NCBI GenBank assembly: GCA_036011785.1
Contig: DASCOB010000200.1
Span: 1-37,110, forward strand
Source: CAJWGI01 sp036011785
Lineage (GTDB): Bacteria > Chloroflexota > Anaerolineae > Anaerolineales > UBA11657
Reading direction: 5' to 3'
DNA: 37,110 nucleotides
Part shown: piece after piece, positions 8,088 to 16,930 of the stretch
Layout: the number at the start of each line of letters is the position of its first letter
Position numbering within the stretch: the first letter of the stretch is position 1
Notes under the pieces: generated by a model
What the model was told of the DNA's origin: nothing
What the model saw: only the letters and a program-made list of their open reading frames with translations
The model's database searches: none
Program-made: the position numbers and the translations under genes

Positions 8088-8852
8088 TTGCTCCCTTGGA
8101 GACCAGATTTGAAAGCGTTTGCTAGAAGGCTGATAGCCAAGTTGATGCGCATCCCGGTGAGTGACGAGCCCATGATGTATCGGCGCGAATTGTTCGCAGA
8201 ACTTCTTGTGCTTGCGGGCAAGGCAAGGTTTCGTGGAGCGCGCGTGCTTGAGATTGGCCCAAAAGATGGGTTGGACAGCGCGCGGTTGGCCACGTTGGAA
8301 CCGCGCGAGTTGGTGCTGTTGGATCTGCCCGAAAAGCGCGCCGACATCGAAAGTTGGCTCGATGAGATTATGTGCTCGCACAGGTACGTCGAGGCGAACA
8401 TTATGTACATGTCCGCGGATGAGTTTTCTGCACTTGGCCGTTTTCAGCTTGTCTGGTGTACCGGCGTGCTGTATCACAACGCGGAACAATTACGCTTTCT
8501 GAGGAAGATGTATCACTTGCTGCAGCCGGGTGGGCATCTGGTGTTAGAAAGCGCCACGCTGCGACGACCGTGGTTATTGCGGCGAGGTAGTCTGGTACAG
8601 GTCCACTACCCGCGGACCTTCAAAGATACTGGCAGTATCACCCATCTGCCCACAGCAGCCGCCATCAAAGCCTGGCTGACAATGGTCGGTTTTGTCGAAA
8701 TCCATGATTCTAAGTGCCATCCCGCCTCCGATTGGAGGCTGCTCTGGCAGCGCTATGCCTGCATCTGTCGCAGGACAGCCGACGACACCGTTGGCGGATA
8801 CTACTGGAAATCGGGACGCAACCCCGCGTATCACTTCGGCGAGAGCACATGA
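8088..8852 (+). CDS. Class I SAM-dependent methyltransferase
   Basis: This protein is 254 aa from TTG 8088. ATG 8145 gives 235 aa and may be the true start. The Rossmann SAM site is V-L-E-I-G-P-K-D-G (residues 53-61), followed by V-L-L-D-L-P at the ribose-binding strand. The post-motif segment W-C-T-G-V-L-Y-H-N and the C-terminal part of the fold, L-L-Q-P-G-G-H-L-V-L-E-S, are normal for methyltransferases of the Methyltransf_11/DUF1698 type. It probably methylates a sugar of the glycan. It lies between a GT4 gene and a membrane glycosyltransferase gene with gaps of 63 and 37 bases. The substrate is not inferable. Confidence 0.83.
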   Translation: MLPWRPDLKAFARRLIAKLMRIPVSDEPMMYRRELFAELLVLAGKARFRGARVLEIGPKDGLDSARLATLEPRELVLLDLPEKRADIESWLDEIMCSHRYVEANIMYMSADEFSALGRFQLVWCTGVLYHNAEQLRFLRKMYHLLQPGGHLVLESATLRRPWLLRRGSLVQVHYPRTFKDTGSITHLPTAAAIKAWLTMVGFVEIHDSKCHPASDWRLLWQRYACICRRTADDTVGGYYWKSGRNPAYHFGEST

Positions 8853-8889
8853 GAGCCATTGTGCCTCGTCTGCCTGATTCTCTTGTGGC

Positions 8890-10365
8890 ATGAGATTCTT
8901 CCAGTCTGAAAACAAGGGCATCATCCTGGTTGCGCTAGGGTTCGTGGTTCTCAATCTGGTCGGCTTGGACAGGAGTCCGGTGGTGTGGATGGATGAGGTC
9001 ACGCTCAACGATCCAGCGAAAGAACTGGCGCTTCACGGCCGCATGATCTCCTCCGTGTTTGCGGGCCGGAATGGATTTGGCGAGGCGTATTATTGGCAGC
9101 CTCCCGGTCAGCCCGCGCTGATGGCGCTGGTCTACAAAGTGTTCGCTTTCGGCATATGGCAGACCAGAATGCCGGGGCTGTTGTTCGGGTCGGGAACGCT
9201 GCTGGTGCTGTATCTTCTCGCCATACGATTGCTCCGGAGCCGGAGTGCGGCCCTGCTCAGCGCGGTAATACTTGGCCTAGACCCAAAGTACATCGAGTCC
9301 GCTCGCTCAGGCCGCATGGACACGCAGAGCTTTTTCCTCGCCTTGTTGGGGGTGGTTTTTGTTGTGAGCGTGCTACAAAACGATGACAACGTTGGCGATC
9401 ACCGCCGTGAGGCTGTTTTGGCGGGCGTGTGCCTGGGACTGGCAGGCATCACCCACCCGCTGACAATCGCGTGGGTGGCGGCGCTAGGGGTGATTGTTGT
9501 CACGTGGCGAAAGCCGAGGCAGCTACGCACCTTCATTGCGGTGGCCGTACTCTCGGCGATGCCGGCGTTTTTATGGATTCTGTCCGCGGCTGTCGCGGGA
9601 GACCTGGAGATGCTCAGAACCCAGTTCATCGAGCACGGCGGCAGCCGATTGTACGCAGGTGGCGTGTTCAAGCGGATTGTCGACGAAGTGCTCCGGTACG
9701 CAGAAGAGTACAGATTTGCACCGGGGCTGCTGGCGCTGTACTGCGGAGGGGTGGCATGGGTGCTGTGGCGTCGGCGTCACTTTCGGCGCGAGGGCATGTG
9801 GTTGGTGATTCTCTTCATGGTGCCGGCGCTTTTCAACGCTTTGTTCATGTCGAAAAAGGTCGGGTTTTATTTTCTGCACCCGGTGGCGATTCTTGCGATT
9901 GCGGCTGGGGCAATGACGGCTGAATTGTGGAAAGCCCCCTTTATCTCAAACGGCGAAAGAATAGCAGCACGGGTGTTTCGAGGCGCTCTGATACTGGTAT
10001 TGGTCAATGTGCTCGCGGTCGGAATAATCGGTCGTTACGCCGCGCTAGCCTATCAGTGGCGTCAGCGTGATTATCGTCCGATAGAGCGCGCTCTAGCGGA
10101 AATCGTGCCGCCCGATAGCGTTGTCTGGGGGCCGCCAGATATCTGGTACGCGGTGGAGCAGGCCGGCGCCTCGCTGCGCATTCGAGGGGTGCCCGACCCG
10201 ACGAGACATGATTTCCTTGTTACTAAAGTGGGTTCCGGTACAGTACTGCCGCCGAATGTGCGCAAGGTTAGCGAATTCGGGGATGCGCTGCCGCCCGTGT
10301 TTGGAGCGCTGCAGCTGCGCTCTGCTGATTACCGTATGCGGGTGTGGGCTTGGGAACAGCGCTGA
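8890..10365 (+). CDS. Polytopic GT-C-type glycosyltransferase (PMT/ArnT-like)
   Basis: This 491-aa membrane protein has about ten hydrophobic segments. After the first membrane helix comes M-D-E at residues 34-36 in an extracytoplasmic loop; this acidic pair is the metal or catalytic site of GT39/GT83-type GT-C enzymes. Further matches are W-Q-P-P-G-Q-P (about 62-68), L-L-F-G-S-G-T and R-S-G-R-M-D-T. Such enzymes use a polyprenyl-phosphate sugar and act on the outer face of the inner membrane. A soluble C-terminal tail of about 100 residues follows the last helix. It ends inside the next gene (22-base overlap). The acceptor is probably the exported glycan or lipid. Confidence 0.8.
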   Translation: MRFFQSENKGIILVALGFVVLNLVGLDRSPVVWMDEVTLNDPAKELALHGRMISSVFAGRNGFGEAYYWQPPGQPALMALVYKVFAFGIWQTRMPGLLFGSGTLLVLYLLAIRLLRSRSAALLSAVILGLDPKYIESARSGRMDTQSFFLALLGVVFVVSVLQNDDNVGDHRREAVLAGVCLGLAGITHPLTIAWVAALGVIVVTWRKPRQLRTFIAVAVLSAMPAFLWILSAAVAGDLEMLRTQFIEHGGSRLYAGGVFKRIVDEVLRYAEEYRFAPGLLALYCGGVAWVLWRRRHFRREGMWLVILFMVPALFNALFMSKKVGFYFLHPVAILAIAAGAMTAELWKAPFISNGERIAARVFRGALILVLVNVLAVGIIGRYAALAYQWRQRDYRPIERALAEIVPPDSVVWGPPDIWYAVEQAGASLRIRGVPDPTRHDFLVTKVGSGTVLPPNVRKVSEFGDALPPVFGALQLRSADYRMRVWAWEQR

Positions 10366-11504
10366 ATTCGCGCCCGGTTACCCGCCCCACCGTCGGCTGC
10401 AGGCGGCTCTTTCCCGGCCGCCTGCAGCGTGCCGCGGACCGTATCAGCAGTTGCCTGCCCTGGCCGCGCACCGCGCAGCCAACCTGTTTTTTCGGTCTGC
10501 GGGAAACCCTCGGTGGGCCGGGATTTTTCTCGCGCAAGCTGGCGTGCGAGTTCGAAAGACAGGGGATTATTGTCACTCACAACCGGCTGCGCCGCGCGCG
10601 AGCCGCGCTGCTTTTCAGCGTCTCGTGGGGAGACTGGTTCTACTCGCTGTGCCGCCTGTGGGGGGTACGTACCGCGCTGCGCGTGGATGGATTCATGCTA
10701 CCAAGCTACTTTGACAGCCGCGAGCAACCTTCCGGTTTTCAGGCGCGAGCGCTAACCACGAGCGACATGAGATTGAATTATCGAATGCAACGCGACTTGC
10801 TGCGCGCTGACCATGTGATCTATCAATCGGCTTTCAGCAAGGAGATGGCGGATGCTCATCTTTACAACCGGCGCGAACGTTATTCCATAGTTCACAACGG
10901 TGTCGACCTGGATTGGTTTCGGCCGGGTCAGGGACGCAGCGGGCGGGTGCGGCTGCTGGCCGCGGGTTCGTTGCGGCATGAGTATATGCTCGGCACGATT
11001 CTGCCGGTGTTCGCGCGATTGTGGCGTAAGCACAATCTGGAGCTGCACGTTGTGGGCACGCTGGGGCAGATATGCCGTCGGCAGCTCGCCGATTTCGGTG
11101 CGAAGAACCCTGAAACTAGTGAGCGTATAAAAGTGATTGGCGCGATTGATAATGACGACATGCCACAGCAGATGCGCCAAGCCGACGTGCTGCTGCATCC
11201 GCGCTTGGGCGATTGGTGCCCAAATGTTGTGGTGGAGGCGCTGGCGTGCGGGCTTCCGGTCGTGTGCGGCTCTTGGGGCGGGGCAGCCGAGCTTGTCGGG
11301 ACTGGTGGGATTGTGGTGCCTACTGAGAAGTGGAGCTACGGAGCGGATTTCGTAGCGGGGATGGCAACTGCGGTCGAGAGCGTGCTGGCCTCTTTGGCTG
11401 GTTATCGAGAGAGCGCGCGGCAGCACGCTGAGTCAGAATTTGACATTCGCGGTGTTGCGGAGAAATACATGCTTGCCATGGGGCTGAAGCGTGCCGGCGA
11501 ATAG
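10344..11504 (+). CDS. GT4 family glycosyltransferase
   Basis: This 386-aa protein begins at GTG 10344, with TTG 10350 the only other usable start before the conserved part, so the 22-base overlap with the membrane glycosyltransferase gene appears genuine. The core shows F-F-G-L-R-E-T-L-G-G-P-G-F-F (about residues 50-63), L-R-V-D-G-F, I-V-H-N-G-V-D at the linker, and D290-W-C-P-N-V-V-V-E298 with Asp in the first EX7E position, followed by C-G-L-P-V-V. The glycine-rich N-terminal loop and the D-x-C donor motif resemble the protein at 7062-8024, suggesting related enzymes acting on similar acceptors. The N-terminal 45 residues are Arg/Pro-rich and uncharacterised. Confidence 0.85.
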   Translation: MGLGTALNSRPVTRPTVGCRRLFPGRLQRAADRISSCLPWPRTAQPTCFFGLRETLGGPGFFSRKLACEFERQGIIVTHNRLRRARAALLFSVSWGDWFYSLCRLWGVRTALRVDGFMLPSYFDSREQPSGFQARALTTSDMRLNYRMQRDLLRADHVIYQSAFSKEMADAHLYNRRERYSIVHNGVDLDWFRPGQGRSGRVRLLAAGSLRHEYMLGTILPVFARLWRKHNLELHVVGTLGQICRRQLADFGAKNPETSERIKVIGAIDNDDMPQQMRQADVLLHPRLGDWCPNVVVEALACGLPVVCGSWGGAAELVGTGGIVVPTEKWSYGADFVAGMATAVESVLASLAGYRESARQHAESEFDIRGVAEKYMLAMGLKRAGE

Positions 11505-12681
11505 GTCTGGACGAAAGAACCTTCTGCTGCTGGCGGCAATCTGTGTTACCGCCTTTGTGCTTCTGGAGGCCGGCTTGCGCCTGACGATGTTTCACTGCGC
11601 GATGCCCGAGCCCAATCTGTGCCGTTTCGGGGTGGTGAAATACTTCTTCAATCGCACGGAGGGTGGCGGCGACCTCGCTCCAAATCAAGATGGAGTGTGG
11701 GCAATCTGGCCGCACCGCCCCTATCATGTGCAGACTAATTCGGACGGCCTGCGCAATGTTGAAGAGGTGGATGGCAGTCACGATATACGTATCCTCGCAA
11801 TTGGAGATTCGTTTACGTTTGGCCCGTACGTGCCCAACGAAGATACCTGGCCCATGCAGTTGGAACGATTGTTGGATGCGGCCCTGCATCCGCGGGCGAA
11901 CGCCCAGGTGCTCAACGCTGGAGTGGCCGGATACACAATCGTTGATGAGTACCACTACTTGAGAGAACGTGGCCTGGCGTTGGAGCCAGACCTTGTGATT
12001 TTGGCTTTTTTCCCGAATGATATCAGCGACATGCGTGGGCTGCAGCGTGATTTTCTTGCTCGGCCGGTGCATCAAGTTTACGGGACATCTTTCATGCGTT
12101 GGGCGCGCACCACGCTAATCAACCTCGAACAAAGACTCGCCATTATTCGCTTCGCGCACAGCTTGCGGGCAGGTATGGTGCGGCGGGAAGCGCAGGCCCG
12201 AAAGATCGCGGAAGAGCAGCAGCATGTGGGAAAGCCTTCCACACCTGAGATGAGCTGTGGTGCTTTTCTCCGCGAACAAGGTGAGCCGGCGGACAGTTGC
12301 TGGCAATCCTATCGTGAGTGGTTCGCAGCGACCGCATCCATGCTGGCGGAGCGCAATGTGCCAATGCTGGTGGTGGCGATCCCGGATTATCGCCAGCTGC
12401 CGGAAACAGGTTACCCGGATGCGCCACAACGGTTTGTCGCCCAGTTAGCCGCCGACGCCGGGGTGCGGTTTCTCGATTTGATCCCGGAGCTGCGGGCTCG
12501 AACTGAGATAGAAACAGCGTATCTTATGCAATATGACCCGGACCATGAACCGGACGCTGATTACCCGGCGGCAATCGAGCGCTATCGGGGAAATGGACAT
12601 ATGTCTGCGTATGGATATCGAGTAGCGGCGGAAGCGATCGCGGAATACCTGAAAAGCAACCCGTACTGGCCGAGAAATTGA
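11491..12681 (+). CDS. Membrane-anchored SGNH/GDSL hydrolase-like protein
   Basis: This 396-aa protein starts at GTG 11491, overlapping the previous gene by 14 bases. Residues about 11-27 form an uncleaved-looking N-terminal membrane anchor, placing the rest outside the cytoplasm. Block I is I-L-A-I-G-D-S-F-T-F (nucleophile S107), then N-A-G-V-A-G-Y (block II-like) and F-F-P-N-D-I (block III-like). The terminal block reads G-N368-G-H370-M-S, with Asn where family members usually have the catalytic Asp two residues before His. Esterases of this family add or remove O-acetyl groups on surface glycans. If the Asp is truly lost, activity could be weak. Family sure, function inferred. Confidence 0.82.
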   Translation: MPANRSGRKNLLLLAAICVTAFVLLEAGLRLTMFHCAMPEPNLCRFGVVKYFFNRTEGGGDLAPNQDGVWAIWPHRPYHVQTNSDGLRNVEEVDGSHDIRILAIGDSFTFGPYVPNEDTWPMQLERLLDAALHPRANAQVLNAGVAGYTIVDEYHYLRERGLALEPDLVILAFFPNDISDMRGLQRDFLARPVHQVYGTSFMRWARTTLINLEQRLAIIRFAHSLRAGMVRREAQARKIAEEQQHVGKPSTPEMSCGAFLREQGEPADSCWQSYREWFAATASMLAERNVPMLVVAIPDYRQLPETGYPDAPQRFVAQLAADAGVRFLDLIPELRARTEIETAYLMQYDPDHEPDADYPAAIERYRGNGHMSAYGYRVAAEAIAEYLKSNPYWPRN

Positions 12682-12715
12682 CGCGCACTGAGCCTCAACT
12701 GGAGCACCATCTTCG

Positions 12716-13627
12716 ATGGCTGTAAAAACCACACTCGATGTGTTCAAAGTTCAGGAGTTCGTGGAAGCGCTCGGCATCGAACTTCCGCCTGTCGAACGCT
12801 TCTGGAAACTAGGTGATGCGACGGCATTACGATATCGGGCGGACGGATCATTTTTTCGCGCCAATTACGAACGTGGCATCCTCCTTTATGCGCTGGTGGC
12901 AAAACATAGGCCGACCTCGGTGCTGGAGTTTGGAACCGGTCGGGGATATGGCTGTCTTTGTGTGGCGTGGGCAATGCGTGATTACGGTATCCCCGGCGTC
13001 ATTCACACCGTTGACATGATTTCATCAGATGAGGGCATCAGATGGCCGGTTCGCTGGAATGTATCTGAAGAGCCGCGCGTTGAACTTCTCGCGCGCGCCG
13101 AGGTGTGGGGGCGGGCAGCGCATCCCAGGTGGTTAGAGCATGTTCGGGAATTGACGGGGTACTCCGCTGCGGTCATGCGAGGATTCAGCGGTGCGCCGGT
13201 GGATTTGGCCTTCATCGATGCCGGTCACGGACATAGTACTGTGAGGCATGACTTCTATGCGGCGCTGCGCGTCGCGGCCGAAAGTATTGGCATTCTCTTC
13301 GATGATTATTCGCGCGATGATTGGGGCCTGGGCACGCGAAGACTGATTCATGAGGAGGTGTTACCGCATGGTCATGCGAGCTTGATTCTTACTGACAGGC
13401 GATGGCCGGGCGGGGAGCGAGAGAATCAGACTGACGCTTCTACCGGAATGGTGTGGGTGCAGTGCGAATCACCACCACGGCTGTTGGATGAGATTCAGCC
13501 CGGGTTCCCCCGGGGCTTGTTCGCGTCTTGTTACCGGCTCTGGGAGATGTGGTATTCCCTGCGGCTAATGGTGGCACAGAGAGCACGTCAGGTGCTGCGC
13601 GCGACACGCGGCGGTTCGCGGCGTTGA
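12716..13627 (+). CDS. Class I SAM-dependent methyltransferase (Methyltransf_24-like)
   Basis: This 303-aa protein has SAM motif I V-L-E-F-G-T-G-R-G-Y-G (residues 69-79), H-T-V-D-M at the acidic strand, and V-D-L-A-F-I-D-A-G-H-G-H-S, which is the D-x-D/H-x-H metal-site pattern seen in this methyltransferase group. I-L-F-D-D-Y follows. It should act in the cytoplasm, probably on a sugar hydroxyl. ATG 12716 follows the hydrolase gene by 34 bases, with a GGAG box about 15 bases upstream, a little far for a ribosome site. Its last base is the first base of the next gene's ATG (TGATG). The acceptor is unknown. Confidence 0.83.
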   Translation: MAVKTTLDVFKVQEFVEALGIELPPVERFWKLGDATALRYRADGSFFRANYERGILLYALVAKHRPTSVLEFGTGRGYGCLCVAWAMRDYGIPGVIHTVDMISSDEGIRWPVRWNVSEEPRVELLARAEVWGRAAHPRWLEHVRELTGYSAAVMRGFSGAPVDLAFIDAGHGHSTVRHDFYAALRVAAESIGILFDDYSRDDWGLGTRRLIHEEVLPHGHASLILTDRRWPGGERENQTDASTGMVWVQCESPPRLLDEIQPGFPRGLFASCYRLWEMWYSLRLMVAQRARQVLRATRGGSRR

Positions 13628-14766
13628 TGCGCGTCCTTGCCATCCAGACCGCGCTCGCAATCACATCCGGCGGGGCGCGTGCCGATTACGAAATTCTTGC
13701 GCAGCTCGCGTATCGTGGTCATGCCATCGAGGCTGTCATGCCGCGTACGAACCGATCGGTATGCACGGCGCCGCCGGGCGTGCGGATGCGCTGGATTTCC
13801 GCGCGTGGCCTGAAGTTCCCGCAATCGCTGGGGCTAATGGCATTGCCGGGCCTGCTCCGCGCTGCGCTGCGCTTCGGCCCACACATCATCCGTGACCACA
13901 GCCCATACTCATACGGGTTGGCCAGCCCGTGGTTGGGCCGGCTGCTGCGTGTGCCCGTGGTGGGCATGATTTATCACCTTGATGGCAGCTTGCCGGGCGC
14001 GCGCTGGGTGGAAAGGAGTTTGCTCGGTCGATATGACCTCGTACTCACCATCAGCGAGTTCTCGCAAGGGCAATTGCGGCGGATTGCACCGCGCATCGCT
14101 GAGCGTACCGAGGCAATTGGATGCGGGGTGGCGGCGCAGTTCGCACGGCCGGAATCCGAGAGCGGGGTTTGGCGGAGAGAAAAAGGAATCCCCGCCGATG
14201 TGCCCTTGTTCAGCACTTCCGGGGTGCTGACTGCGCGGAAGAACCACATCTTCTTGCTGCAAGTGATGCAGGCTTGGTTGCAGCGCGGTCGCGATGGATT
14301 CTTGATCGTCACCGGCGAAGGTGAACTGGCACAGTGGCTGAAGAGCCAGGCGCGCGCTGCCGAAGTGGACAAACGGGTGCTTTTCCCTGGATATCTGCCA
14401 GAAGACGAATTGTGTCGAGTGTTTGCATCCAGCACTGCCTTCCTGTTCCCATCTCGGATGGAGGGCTTCGGGATGGCGCCGGCAGAAGCCATGGCATGTG
14501 GTACTCCTGCCATTGTCTCAGACCGGGGAGCGCTGCCCGAGGTGGTCAGGGACGGTGAGAGCGGCTACGTGCTGCCCATTGATCAGGGCGTGGAACCGTG
14601 GCTGCGCGCGATGGAGCGCCTGTGCGATGACCGCGGTTTGCGCACCCGTATGACCGCAGCCGCGCTCACAGATGTGCGCGAGCGGTTCAGCTGGGAGAGA
14701 GCCGGCCGCGAGACCGAAGCCACCTTCCAGAGGGTGATAGCGGCGCACCGTCGATCGGTGGGCTAG
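13627..14766 (+). CDS. GT4 family glycosyltransferase (canonical)
   Basis: The open frame extends back to 13528, but I choose ATG 13627, which overlaps the previous stop by one base (TGATG). The protein, M-R-V-L-A-I-Q, then starts as GT4 enzymes do (379 aa). Features are S-G-G-A-R-A-D-Y-E (about residues 14-22), D-L-V-L-T-I-S-E-F-S-Q at the end of the N-terminal domain, G-V-L-T-A-R-K-N opening the donor domain, and the intact E279-G-F-G-M-A-P-A-E287 motif, followed by A-C-G-T-P-A-I-V-S. It is the most textbook retaining GT4 of the locus (mannosyl/glucosyltransferase-like) and probably adds a hexose to the lipid-linked acceptor. Confidence 0.9.
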   Translation: MRVLAIQTALAITSGGARADYEILAQLAYRGHAIEAVMPRTNRSVCTAPPGVRMRWISARGLKFPQSLGLMALPGLLRAALRFGPHIIRDHSPYSYGLASPWLGRLLRVPVVGMIYHLDGSLPGARWVERSLLGRYDLVLTISEFSQGQLRRIAPRIAERTEAIGCGVAAQFARPESESGVWRREKGIPADVPLFSTSGVLTARKNHIFLLQVMQAWLQRGRDGFLIVTGEGELAQWLKSQARAAEVDKRVLFPGYLPEDELCRVFASSTAFLFPSRMEGFGMAPAEAMACGTPAIVSDRGALPEVVRDGESGYVLPIDQGVEPWLRAMERLCDDRGLRTRMTAAALTDVRERFSWERAGRETEATFQRVIAAHRRSVG

Positions 14767-14770
14767 GACT

Positions 14771-15832
14771 GTGCGCGTGCTCGTCGTCGGCGCCCAACAA
14801 TACCCCATGTACGCGCCCGCGTGGGCTCGGGGGCTGCGCGAGGCTGGGGTAAAGGTGATCACATGGGATTGGACGGAATCTCTCAGTGCCGGCCTCGCCG
14901 GCCGGCTGGAGCGGCGCTTTTTGATCGGACCGGGAATTGCGCGCGTGAAGAAGGAATTGCTGCACAGAGCAGCTGAAAGCAACGCGAAAGTCGTCTTGCT
15001 GTACGCGCTCGCGGCGATAGACGCTCCCACGGTGAGAGCGCTCGCGCGGCAACACTGGATCTCAGGTTATCACAACGATGACCCTTTCGGCGCGTATGGC
15101 GGAAAACCCGGCTTGCAGGCGTGGAAGCAGGCGCTCCCCCATTTCCATAGCCACCACGTTTTCCGCCAACGGAATGTGGCTGAATACCGACGCTATGGCG
15201 CGGAGCGGGTGAAGGAATTGCGCCACTTTTTCCTGCCGTGGCTGCACCGACCGGTCACGCTTTCGCAAAGCGAGAAAGGGCGTTATGAGAACGAGATTGT
15301 GTTTGTCGGTCACGCGGAAGCCGATGCGCGCATGGGATACCTGTCGGCGCTGCTGACGGCCAGGCTGCCGGTGCGTGTCCATGGAGGGAGCAAGTTGTGG
15401 CGGCGTCATCTCCCATTCTCTCTTAAGCGCGTGTTTGCGCCCATTCAGCCGGTCTATGGGCAGGATTACGTGAAGACAATCGCCGGCGCGAAAATCTGTC
15501 TCGCCTTCTTCAGCCGCGCGAATCGGGATGATTACACCACGCGCGTTTTTGAGGTACCCGCAATGGGCGGCTTTCTGATGTGCGAACGCACCCCTGTCAT
15601 GCAAGAACTGTATCGAGAAGATATCGAGGCGGTCATGTTCTCGAGCGAAGATGAGCTGGTACAGAAATGCGTCTGGTATTTGCAGCACGAAAGAGAGCGC
15701 CAACATGTGGCCGCTGCGGGCCGGCGGCGCTGTCTTTCGGATGGCCATGATGCGGTCAGCCGCATGCGGCAGTGGCTGCGCGATACGCGAGACTGGATGG
15801 ATGCAGCGGGCCACCCAGGCGCGACGGCATGA
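14771..15832 (+). CDS. CgeB-like glycosyltransferase
   Basis: This 353-aa protein starts at GTG four bases after the previous stop. It follows the CgeB / Glyco_trans_1_2 pattern: N-terminal M-R-V-L-V-V-G, H-N-D-D-P near residue 100, V-F-R-Q-R-N-V-A-E-Y, I-V-F-V-G-H opening the second domain, and R-V-F-E-V-P-A-M-G-G-F-L-M in place of the GT4 EX7E region. Members occur in spore-coat and polysaccharide loci and are assigned as glycosyltransferases mainly by fold, so the reaction is inferred. Its last four bases overlap the following ATG (ATGA), suggesting translational coupling. Confidence 0.8.
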   Translation: MRVLVVGAQQYPMYAPAWARGLREAGVKVITWDWTESLSAGLAGRLERRFLIGPGIARVKKELLHRAAESNAKVVLLYALAAIDAPTVRALARQHWISGYHNDDPFGAYGGKPGLQAWKQALPHFHSHHVFRQRNVAEYRRYGAERVKELRHFFLPWLHRPVTLSQSEKGRYENEIVFVGHAEADARMGYLSALLTARLPVRVHGGSKLWRRHLPFSLKRVFAPIQPVYGQDYVKTIAGAKICLAFFSRANRDDYTTRVFEVPAMGGFLMCERTPVMQELYREDIEAVMFSSEDELVQKCVWYLQHERERQHVAAAGRRRCLSDGHDAVSRMRQWLRDTRDWMDAAGHPGATA

Positions 15833-16929
15833 CGTGGCGGCTGTTGTGGGTCTGCTCCACGCTGTCGCCATACAATAGCTTTCTTTTTCGCTCGCTGGCT
15901 GCGCAGCCGCAGATTGTCTTACGCGTGGTTGTCAACAAGATGGTGGACGCGCGGCATCCGTGGCAAACGGATTTGACGCGCGGATTTGAGCTGCGGCCCC
16001 TGTGTCGGGTGGCAGGAATCGATTGGGATTTGCTGCGCGAGGCCTTGTGGTCAAGAGATACTATGGTTGTAATTGCGGGTTGGAATGCGCCTGCGGTCAT
16101 CCTGTTTGCTAGCCTGCTGGCAGTCAGAAGAGAGGCCTTCGTGCTTTGGACTGACACCCCCGACGTGGACGCACACCGTCCTCCACTGAAGGCTGCGCTT
16201 CGTGCCCACTGGTTGCGCTGGCTTTTTGGCCGCGCCGACGCGGTGATGGGCACCGGTGCGCCCGCGCTGGACGCCCTGCGAGAAATGGGTTGCCCGGCCA
16301 GTAAATTACTCAAATTCCCGTTTTTCGTTGATCTTGACAGCTATCAGGGAAGCAAAGCCGAGTCACCGGCAGAGAAGGTCATGCGATTTGTGTCGGTCGG
16401 TCGAACTGAGAATGCCGTCAAAGGGCATCATCTCGCGGTGGAGGCGCTCGGCCGTGTTTTGGAGCGAACTCGCAGACCGGATTGGAAATACACAATCGTG
16501 GGGAGCGGCCCGGACGCAGAGGAGCTTCGCGCACTGATTGTATCTCGCGGCCTAGAGGAGCACATCAGACTGATGGGCTGGTTGGAGCCGGACGAAGTTG
16601 GGGGTATATTGCGGCGTTCCGATGTGCTCATTCATCCCTCACTGCGGGACGCTTATCCGGCCGCCGTGCTGGAGGCGATGGCAGCCGGCCTTCCTGTGAT
16701 TGGCTCTGACGCGGCCGGTTCAGTCCTCGATAGAGTTGTTCATATGCAGAACGGATGGATACACACCGCCGGGGATGTTTCTCAGCTCTCTGAGCAAATT
16801 GAATGGGCATTGCAGCACCGTGGGGAAGTGATTGAGATGGGAAGAGCTGCGCGGCTCACAGCGGAGAAATGGCCGGTATCAAGAGCGGTTGAGATCATCC
16901 GTTCCGTTCTTTTGGGTCAAGTGAACTGA
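15829..16929 (+). CDS. GT4 family glycosyltransferase
   Basis: I place the start at ATG 15829 (ATGA overlap with the previous stop), giving 366 aa beginning M-T-W-R-L-L-W-V. The longer frame from 15772 adds only residues shadowing the CgeB-like gene. The donor half opens with F-V-S-V-G-R-T-E, continues with Y-T-I-V-G-S-G-P-D, and has D274-A-Y-P-A-A-V-L-E282, Asp for the first EX7E Glu, then A-A-G-L-P-V-I-G-S-D. The acceptor half contains V-L-W-T-D-T-P-D and D-A-V-M-G-T-G. The call as a GT-B sugar transferase is secure; linkage and donor are not known. Confidence 0.87.
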   Translation: MTWRLLWVCSTLSPYNSFLFRSLAAQPQIVLRVVVNKMVDARHPWQTDLTRGFELRPLCRVAGIDWDLLREALWSRDTMVVIAGWNAPAVILFASLLAVRREAFVLWTDTPDVDAHRPPLKAALRAHWLRWLFGRADAVMGTGAPALDALREMGCPASKLLKFPFFVDLDSYQGSKAESPAEKVMRFVSVGRTENAVKGHHLAVEALGRVLERTRRPDWKYTIVGSGPDAEELRALIVSRGLEEHIRLMGWLEPDEVGGILRRSDVLIHPSLRDAYPAAVLEAMAAGLPVIGSDAAGSVLDRVVHMQNGWIHTAGDVSQLSEQIEWALQHRGEVIEMGRAARLTAEKWPVSRAVEIIRSVLLGQVN

Positions 16930-16930
16930 G

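Noticed and set aside
12634..12641. GCGATCGC palindrome (also at 36565-36572), the cyanobacterial HIP1 core
   Set aside because: Only two copies were noticed in 37 kb; cyanobacterial genomes with HIP1 carry it far more densely. Not evidence of host.
13528..13626. 33-codon N-terminal extension of the GT4 gene at 13627
   Set aside because: It only overlaps the end of the methyltransferase gene in another frame; ATG 13627 gives a standard GT4 start and a TGATG junction.
15062..15871. Minus-strand open frame of 269 codons
   Set aside because: It lies fully opposite the CgeB-like gene in GC-rich sequence; its translation is low-complexity, Arg/His-rich and has no domain. It is a shadow frame.
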